From: Notamacropus eugenii
Taxonomy: Eukaryota > Chordata > Mammalia > Diprotodontia > Macropodidae
NCBI RefSeq assembly: GCF_028372415.1
Contig: NC_092872.1
Location: 389,692,853-389,756,852 of the forward strand
Reading direction: 5' to 3'
Length of the DNA stretch: 64,000 bases
Part shown: positions 11,901 through 22,189 of the stretch, piece by piece
Layout: each line of letters begins with the position of its first letter
How positions within the stretch are numbered: the stretch's first letter is position 1
The notes under the pieces: model-generated
The model's database searches: none
The model's input: only the letters and a program-made list of their open reading frames with translations
Told to the model about the DNA's origin: nothing
Translations under genes and position numbers: made by a program

Positions 11901-14900
11901 CTTCATCTAGTCCCATGGTTTCCACGATCAGTTCTATGCAGATGATTCCCAGGGAATCATAGACTCTTGGAGGTCCCATCTACTAGTCTAACTCTTATCT
12001 GAAAAGGAAAACTATTCTGCCAAGTGTCACCCAGCCTTTACTTAAACATGTCCGCTGAAGAGGACCCCTTTTTACTCAGTTCATTTCACTTTTTGACAGT
12101 GCTCATCATTAGGAAGCTTTTCCTTGTATCAAAGCAAAATCTGCTTCTCTGCAACTTCCCTGCATTGCTTGTAGCTCTAACTTCTGGAGCCAAGCAAATA
12201 AATCTAATCTCTCATCTATGTGACAGCCCTTAGAATCCTCCTTGAACATGTCTATTATGTTCCCTAAACTTCCTGTCAGGTCTCACTCCAACCATCCTTT
12301 TTCAGGTCCCCATCTATCTCTAGACTATTAGCACACATTTCCAATTGGTCTTCTTGGCTCCTGGACATCGCCTTTTTAATCCATCCTTCACACTGTGCCA
12401 AATTACCTTCCTAATATGTCACTTTGGTCACATCACTCCTCTACTTAAAGACCTTCCCCGGCTCCCTAATTTTTTAGATAGGCAATAGACAAAAGGAGAA
12501 TAATCAAGATGATAAGATGACTGGAGACCATGAGATGTAAGGATTAAATAAGGAAACTGGAGATGTTAGCTTTGGAGAAAAGTAAAGGTAGAAGAGCTAT
12601 GATAGCTGGGTCTAAATATTACAAAGTTCATCATATAAAAGAGGGGTTCGATTTCCTCTGCTCCTTTCCAGAAGAAAGAACTAGGAGTAATGGGGAGAAG
12701 CTGCAGAGCAACAGACTATGACATGATATAAGTAAAAATCTTCCTAATAATTAGAGATATCTAAAAGTAGAATGAACGGCATGGGGAGATCCATCAGAAA
12801 TAAAATTAGCCCCCCTCACACAGCATTTTAAGATTTGCAAAGTGCTTTACATGTGTTATATTACTGGATCTTCAGAACAACCTTGTGAAGTAGGTGCTAT
12901 CATCCCCACTTTACAGATGAGAAAACTTGCCCAGGATTGGTTACATGGTTTGGAAGTATACACAGCAGGATTTGAACTTAGGTCTTCCTGACTTCAGGTC
13001 CAGAGCTCCACCCAATATGACACGTGGTTACCTTTTTTATGAATATAGATTTTACAAACTTTAGTTATCTAATATCAGTTGAGCCTAAGACAATCCTCTT
13101 ACTCCTCTCCAACTGATTCTCTAACCCCTCCTCACAGAAGGCTGTTTCAAAACCTCTCAAGTCACAAGTCCCTCACACTCTCCTCTTCTCCTAGCTCGGG
13201 ATCACACTTCTAAGAAAAAAAACTAAAAAAAGAAAATTTTCTTCTAAGAAAAGAGACTATTCTCCATGAGTTCCTTCCTCTCCCCTTTTCCACATCTTAA
13301 ACCCTCCTGATAGTTATCCTTTATTCTAGTTTCTGATGAAGAGGTGATGTTTCTCCTCCACAAAGCTAACTCTTCTATATATACCTTTGATTCTTCCTTT
13401 TTCTGTCTTCTGAATATTGTTCCCCCAATCATCTCTTCTTTCTAATTATCTCTTTTCCCCTATATACTGGTTCCTTATTTGCTTACTCGATCCTATCATC
13501 CATCACTTTGGGCTGTCATCTTATACCTCTCCTCCCTTTGATAGATGAACTAGAAAAAGCTGTCAACATCAGCTGCTCCCACTCTCAGTCTCGTCTCAAC
13601 CCTTTGCCATTCGGCTTTTGACCTCATCATTCAAATGAAATTGCTCTTTCCAAAGTTACGAGTGTTCTGTGACCATAAACTTTGATGGCCTTTTCCCAAT
13701 GCTCATCTTTCTTGGCCACTTTGAAGCATGACACTGCATCATTCTCTCTGCCTCAAGGCTCTCTCCCCTTTGGGTTTTTGTGACACTGCCTTTCTTGGAT
13801 TTCCTATGTCAGACTGCTCCTTCTGACTCCTTTGGTACATCATCATCCATATCATGCCCCCTAACTGGATTGTACCTCCACAGTCTGTGCTGGGTCATCT
13901 TCTATTCTCTCTTTACTTTCTTATTAGATGACCTCTTCAGCTCCCCTTGGGTTTCATTATCATCTCTTAGCAGATGATTCCCTGTTCCAAGTATGTAGCC
14001 TCAGCCTCGCTCCTGAGTCCAAACTACCTACTTACTAGTTATTTCAAACTGGAGGTTCTGTGGGCATCTCAAACATGACAGGTCCAAAACTGAACTCATT
14101 ACTCTTTCTCTCTAAATCTGTATTTCTTGTGGACTTCGTGGCCAAGAGTACTGCCATGCTGCAAACCTCCTGGGTTCTAACTCCAAAATTATCCTGGAGT
14201 CCTTATTCTTCCACTCCCTACATATTCAATCAGTAGCCAAATCTTTTAATTACTACCTCCATAATAACTCCTGCACCTGGCCCCTTTTCTCTACGCACTA
14301 GTTTAGTGCCCTGAACGCTTTTTGCTGAGACTACTACAAGAATCTCTTACTTGGTCTCCCTGCCTCAAGAATCTCTCCTCTACAATCAAACATCCTTCCC
14401 AGCTGTCAGTCAGTTTTTACTGAAGTACAGGTCTGACTATATTACCACCATAACTCACTCAAAATGGCTTCCTATGAACTCCAGGATCAAATATAAGCTC
14501 CTCCGTTTAGTTTTTGAAGTCTTTCACCATCTGGCCCCGACATTATTATACATTATTCTCCTTCCCACATTCTACAGTCCAGGCAAACTGGCCAACTTGC
14601 TAACCCTAACACATAAGATTCCATTTCCTGTCTTTGCACCTCTGCATTCGTTATCCCCATGCCTGGAATATACTTCCATCTTATCTCCACCACTTATTCC
14701 CTTTGGCTCAAGTGCTATTTTCTACATCAAACCTTCCCTTATGTTAGTAAAATGCTGGTGTGATTGGGATCTCAGGACTGGCAAACTGGAAAGAGAAACA
14801 AGGATCCAAATGTGGTACGACAATTAAAATGTTGGGTAGGGCAGTCTCAATGTGTCAGTCTCTAATATGGGTTAATAAGTTTCTTACAGAGACATCTGCT

Positions 14901-16878
14901 ACCTTAGACACATTACCTTATAGACATCTACCTTACAGACACATTAGCTAAACTAGACAAATATGAAAACCACATAAAGCAATAGCAAAAAGCAGTTCTG
15001 ATCTTCTGAGCTTACTGTATGATTGTTGATCTTGACATCCTCTTCATATTTAGAGCAGGCAATAGCTCGCTCTTGTCCTTTGATGACTGTTCCATGTCTT
15101 GAATATTCCACATAGTCTTCTGTTTGAGCTAATAGTAACTCAGATGGGGGAGCATCCAGGTGTTCTTGACCTCCATACTGAAAAAGAAATTATGCCTGGT
15201 AAAGCATGATGAAAGGGTTTACTCAAACATATATTTAAGTCATCTATGTAAATCAGTGAAATCTAAAAAAAACTTTACTGAATTCTTCTTGAGAGAAAAA
15301 GAGCAATAGATAAAAGTGCAAAAGAAAGAGACAGGTAACAGCACTGAATTAAAGATATGCTAGAGTGCCATAAAAAATTATAACTGGTAAAAACACAGAC
15401 AAAATGACAAACAAAAGCTAAGTTTATGTAAGTAAAAGTTTTTAGAATTTAGCTAACATGAAGCAATATATATTAAAAGGAATTTTTCCTTCGACAGTGT
15501 TGTTATTCAACTTCAGTTTTGGCCCAAATTACCTTCTCTAGGATGCTTTCTTTCTGTTGTTCTTTGAAATCTTCTTTCTTGACTTTAAATGATTTATACA
15601 GCAACTCCAGTTTTGTTGGATCTGCTTGGAGATGCACTTCAGACCCTTTGTCATAAGCTTCCCAGGCAAACACTAAAGTGAATGAAGACGTTGAAAAAAA
15701 AAGTTAAGTTATCAGCTAAATACTGCATTCAGAAAACATGAACTGAGCACCTACTATGTACGCTAGGTGTCAAAAAAACTATAAAGATGAATAGGACCTT
15801 AGTCCGGTCCTTAAAGGGCTTACAATACAGTTGGCAAAGGGGAATATTGTATTTTGAATATTTACATACATTATAAAGTGGCACTGGTATACTTTTGGCC
15901 AAGGATCATTTGGCTTGGGCTTCAAAAGCAAAGCTTAATTTTTTTTTGGCTAATATTTTCACTAGTTGGTTCATCAGAAAGTAGGTCTTTTCTTATAGGA
16001 AAAACCTTATACCAGCAAGGTCTAATTTGACAAAAATACTTACACTGTGTTTGTGCCATTGAAATGGTATCTCCAGTGTATCGAACGAAATTGTCTCCTG
16101 CATAACTAACTCTAAAAGAACAAAAAAAGATTATTTAATGAGGTTGACTTCTCAGAAAGGTAGGTTGTAGAGTTATTGACTCATCTCACCTTCAATATGA
16201 AATACCTTCTGACCCTGCAATGTGCACACAAAACAAACTTTAGACATACTTACTCATCAGGATTCTTTCCTGCATTGGCATAGGGATTCTCTCGCATTGC
16301 TCTTGTTTTTGGATCATAGTAGGCAGAATTGGGATCTAAATTTCGCAAGTACTAAAAAAAGAAAAAGAAAACACGAGGAGCATTAACATTTACTTGTAGA
16401 GTAAGAGCTTTTCAATCAAATGGTATACAGCTGAGAAAATCAGAGTACAGGATGTGCAGCACTGGGGAGGAAGAGACACGAATTAGATAAAGACCTCAAT
16501 ATAGTCACTCTTCTAGGATCTCAAAGGCCTGGCCTTTGAAATGTTCTTACTCCTAATAAAAAAATTCCATCACGACTATATCAAAATTAATTCTGACGTC
16601 TGAATTTTTAATGGGTTACAAATTAAGACAATGCAGAGCTTACTTTAGCAATGTCTTCTCGAATCCTGAGATTCCGGACTGTAATTCGTCTTTTAGAGTC
16701 AAAATTCTGTCCAGGCATATCAATATCATCTGCGTACTTATCTTCATCCTCATCTTCACTGTTATGGTCTCTTTCCTAAAATAGAACAGTTAGAAAATGA
16801 TTAAGAAAAAAGTTTCAGTTTTATTTTAGGTTTAAATGGGTCCATTTGAACAATCCCAAATTAGTATCCATTAATAAA

Positions 16879-16930
<52 letters not shown>

Positions 16931-19900
16931 TCTACTTTGTAGCATGCATGGTAAATACAAAGATAAAATGTGAGATAATTCCTGCCATCAAAGAGTTTAC
17001 TTTCTCATGGAAGAAACAAGATGTATATAAATATAAGATAGGAACTATACAAGTGATTTCACTGGCACAGGTAACTTCCAGATGAGGAAGCTCCCTCCAT
17101 CAATGTAGATCATCATCTTTTCTGTAGCTTATAGCCTTAAAAATTTGTTGAGCAGATGTTGGCTAACTACAGCTCATGGGTTAGCAACCTGTTTTTGTCT
17201 AGGAATAGTTTTTACATTTTTAGATGCAATAAAACTTTATTTTAAAATGTAAAAGTCATTCTTAGCTGTATTCCTTCTGCAACTCTGCCTTTTAGAACAC
17301 CATCTTTCAAACCTCAAGTCAAGCAGTACCTTCTATATGAAGCCTTTGTTGAATCCTGGCCTGGAGCACCAACAGGTTAAGTGACTTAGCCAAGGTCATA
17401 CATAAAGTGGTATGTGTAAGAATCAAGACTTGAACCCTGGTCTTCCTGGGTCCAAGATCATTTCTCTATCCACAATGCCATGCTTCCTCTCTTAAATTCA
17501 AAGTATATATAAAGTAAATACAACGTGATTGTATTTGTGAGGGTAATCTAGTAAATGGAATCAGGAAAAGTCACATGTAGAAGGTGGTACTTGACCTGAG
17601 CTTTGAAGGATGCTAAGGGTTCTAAAAGGCAGAGATGAAGAAGGAATACATTTCAGACATGGGAGACAAAGGCACAAATATGGCATATAGAACACTGCAA
17701 ATAAGGATCAGCAAGCTGGCCTGCAATACAGAATGTCTGAAGAGGAAGAATATGTGAAAGAAAGTAATGAGTCATAGTTCTGAAAAGGTAGGCTGGACCC
17801 AGATCAGAAAGGGCTTCAAATGCCAAAGAGAGGAGTTTCTATTTGATTCTAGAGATAATAGGAAGCCCCTGGAACTTTTTGAGAAGGTGAATGATCTTGT
17901 CACCATGCTTTAGAAGTATCATTTTAGCAGCTATGTGGGTGATATCTAGAGAGGGAAGAGATTAGAGGTGGAGGGAACAATTAGGAGACAATCTCAATAG
18001 TAGAACTGATGTGGACCTGACCTGGTGGTAGATGAGTGGAGAGCAAGGGAAAGATGAGAGATGCTGTGGAGTTAAGATTGCCAGAACTTAGTAACTGACT
18101 GGATTAGAGATGAATAGTCAAGGATGAATCTGAGTCTGAGATGATAGTTTAACCCATTAGAACCAATGAGGTTCAAGATTAAGGGAGCAGAAAGAGGAGA
18201 GGCCCTGATAGTCCTGGGGGAATACACCCACCCACATACAAAGTGGGAGAAATGGATGATGATCCTTCAAAGGAAGCTGAGTAGTCAAACAGGAAGGAAG
18301 ATAAGCATGACAGAGCAGTGTCATAAAAACCAAAGAAAAGAGTACCCAGAAGGAAAGGGTGGTTAATAGCGTCAAATGATGCAGAGAGGTCATGAAGGTT
18401 GAGAATTGAGGGGAAAAGGTCATTAAATTTAACATTAAAGAGACCAAGTGACAAAAGATCTTCGAGAGAGCAGTTGAGTAACAGAGACCAAAATAGACTG
18501 CAAGGAGCTGAGAAGCAGGTGGAAGATAAGAAAGAAGAGTACAGATGGTTTAGGATCACAAATGTACAGCTGGAAGAAACATCACAGGTTATACAGTTCA
18601 GCCTCCCACTGCAAAGATGAGGAAACTGAGGCCCAAGAGGATTAAGTGATTTGTTTAAGGTCAGTCAGGTAGTAAAATCTTGCTATAAAATGGAAGGGAA
18701 AGATAAATGACAATAGGTAGGTAGAATTTTAAAGATGGGGAGATTTGGTCACGTTTATAAGGATAAAGAAGGTTAGAAATTAGGGAGTGAGATGGGATGA
18801 CTCAAAGAGCAACCTGCTAAAGGAGAAATGAGGAAAGTAGAGGGATTAGCATCAAGTAAAGAAAAAGATCATCCCATCCTCTGAGACTAGAGCAAAAGAG
18901 AACAGAATGGGGATGAAGTCGATATAATGTGAAGTCTGGAAATAGGCAGCAGAATAAATGTGACAGATAGCTTCAATGCAGTGAAATATCTGGCAAAATC
19001 AGGGGCAGAGTGGCTTGCAGAGAGAACAGGTTTGAAAAAGCCACTGTGGGGACAGCGATAGAGTTCATCAAGGAAGAGTGAAAGGACTGGTATGCATAAG
19101 GATCTAGTTGACTAGATAACATAAATATGCAATGGATCCATTCAACAGTCATGTGACTTCCTTTAGCAATATTCAGTAGCAGGCACATGGAGCAGAGAAG
19201 GTAGATGGTGAGGAGTGTACAGGGTTAAGGTTTGGAAAGGGATGAGTGGTAACAGGACACTGAGGCAAAAGATTTAAGAGGAGATGGCACTGTAAAGTTG
19301 AACTGGTTAACTAAAGAAATAAAATTATGAAAGAAAGTAAATGAAGTCAGAGAAATTGGGATCTAGGAAAGTAGATAAGAGGTTTTGATGAGAACAAAGT
19401 CAGGGATTAGAAAGGCTGAGACACACAAAGAGATAGAAGGATAGGAGGCTAGAGCTAGAAGAATTTCCTAATTATGGAAGGGGAACACTTGTGGATGATG
19501 ACAATGAGTTCAACGGTATGATCTTTTCTGTGTGTGTGGCTAAGGTGAAGTGAAGCTAATAGATGATATGAGTTAAAGTAGGTTGATGAACTGGGAAGTG
19601 AAGGTATTTGAGGAAATATCAACATGTAAATCAAAGTCCCTCAGCATAAGGACAGGTGTTGGAACACAGAAGAATAGAGTAAACCAGGTAATTCACTTCT
19701 TGACAAAGGACAGAAAATTACCTGGGAACCAGCAGAGAACAGCCATCAGCTGATATACTGGGAAGGACTGAACCTCAAGATACTAAAAGAAGCAAGATAT
19801 ATCCCTATACTACCCAGACAACATGGATCCCCCTCTCCCCTCTCATAGCTGCTCTCAGGGTTGAGTGTTTTAGTGGGACTTCTGAGGTGGTACACCTAAT

Positions 19901-22110
19901 ACCGGATAGAACAGATGCAATGTCTTCTTGGGAAAGTCAAGTTTCTGTGATTGCAAGATGAAAGGAGTGTGAGAGGAAGTGGCCTAATATGAAGGAATTC
20001 TAAGTGGAGTCATAAGGGAGAAGATATTTTATGGAAAGCAGGGGAATGAAATGGGGGGTAATGTTGTTTAAGGAAAGCAGTAAGACAAATGGGAAGAAGT
20101 CCATGATATGGCTGGCCTCAGTGTCATAGAAGGATGGCTGAATGGGATATAACTCAGTTTAGCACCTGGCCATGTATAGGATGTTGAGGTGTTGTTTGAT
20201 TTCCTCACATTCTAATCAATAGTCAGGGAAGAAGATATCTGTGGTTTTATTAATCAAGAAAGCTACATTTTAAACATAATGGCTTCCTGGAAATGAAAAG
20301 TTAATATATTTTTTTAGGAAAATACAACTCAGTTTACTACCCACTTAGGAATTTTCAAACTACAGGTACAAAGTTCATACAATCAACCTAAGCTATTCAC
20401 CCCTTCTCCCCTGAGTCAACAGTAACTATGAAAATTCAATGTAGATCCAGTTATTTCTGAGGCAAAAATTTCCTACCGTTTGAGAATTTGGTTCTTCTTC
20501 TCCCCACTGATGTTTTGGGGAATTCTGCATTAAGAAAGAAAAAAAGATTTTCTAACTTCTGACTGTGAACATACAACATATACTATAAGACTTCTAATGT
20601 CATTAATATTCTCTAATCACATTAATATCTACTTAGTAACATATTAGGACCAATAAGAACTCTAAATACAAATATCACCACACATATTTTAACTGTATCA
20701 CATTATCAATACAGTCAATACTATTCAAAATTGTTTACCTTGGACTTAAGCATTTAAGTTTATTATTTAGACTTATTATTTAGAATGCTATAAATTTTCT
20801 ATGAAGGATTTATAGAAAGACAAGCGTAAGAAATGGAGAGGAGAAATAAATGTTGGTTGTAATATGCATCAGCATAATAAGTACCCAATAGATGAGAATG
20901 TGTATACATCAAAGAATAATCATTTAAATAAACACTACTGAGTGCATGTTGCCACTTTTCAGTCATTCCAGTCTTGTCTGACTCTGTGAGCCCATCTGAA
21001 GTTTTCTTGGTAAAGATACTGGAGTAGTTTGCCATTTCCAGTTCATTTTACAGATGAGGAACTGAGGCAAAAATGTTAAGTGACTTGCCCAGGGTCACAC
21101 GGCTAGTAAGTGTCTGAGGCCAGATTTGAACTCAGGAAGATGAATTTTCTTGACTCCAGGCTCAGCACTCTATCCACTGTGCCACCTATCTGCCTTCTGT
21201 GCATATAACTCAGTGCATATAATAAACTATATTTGCTATCAAGTTCATGGTGTGTAGTGTTATTACCCAAGGAGGACTTGTAAACATTGGAGGCTCAAGT
21301 AATCAACAGAGATGTAATAATTTCTAGGTTTAATTGAAAGCAATTTCCAGCATCTATGGCAAAGATGGCACATAGGCTAGTTACTACTGTCATACCCTTT
21401 TCTCTGCTTGGAGCTACTGTCGGGTTTAGGATTTGCTGATGAGGCAAATACACTGAGAAGTTATCAAAAATACCATTCAAAGATTTTCATAGTATTTTAT
21501 GTAACTACAAAAAAAAAGACCCACCTCATAACTAAATGAACAAGATAGCGGCTAAACAGACTGTGATAAAATGATGTGATAATTACTAATATTCTAACTG
21601 AGAACTAGGAATATAAAAAAACCTGGAAAGATCTCTAGGGGGGGTACACACTACAACCAAGAAAGAATTCTTTAATGATTCTTTATGCATTGAAATCAAT
21701 TACTTTGAACATAAAAAGTAACCAAGCATGTTTATTTGTACTGATAGTCAATATTCAATTTTTAATAAAACACTTTAAAAAAAGTATTGGCTCTCATGCA
21801 TTCCCCTTCCTGCTTTGTGAGTTGAGATTAGTCTCCCCTACCTTTATAGTCTTCAAAGACATTTATTCAACATGCTGTTCTATCTACCAAGTGCCTAATG
21901 GAAAGGAGTTGGCACCTTGGGATAGTACTTTTAAAAGACTCCAAGTCTTACCGTAGTAGGGTAACAAACAATATACCCATAAGTAGTTATTTCGACAAAG
22001 ATAATATTGTTGAGATTATCTAAAGCTCTTTTTTTTAAAGCATTTAGAAGTAATACTGGATAACTGAAGATTTAGCAGAAATTTTCTTAAAGTAAGTGAG
22101 AGAAAGAGAG

Positions 22111-22189
<79 letters not shown>

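Noticed and set aside
14351-14827. 158-codon frame as a coding exon
   Set aside because: It lies in a LINE-2 3' region antisense to SLU7, with no splice context.
16101-16115. Alternative acceptor two bases into SLU7 exon 10 (AGAG)
   Set aside because: Use of the second AG would shift the frame. Only the first AG joins correctly to exon 9.
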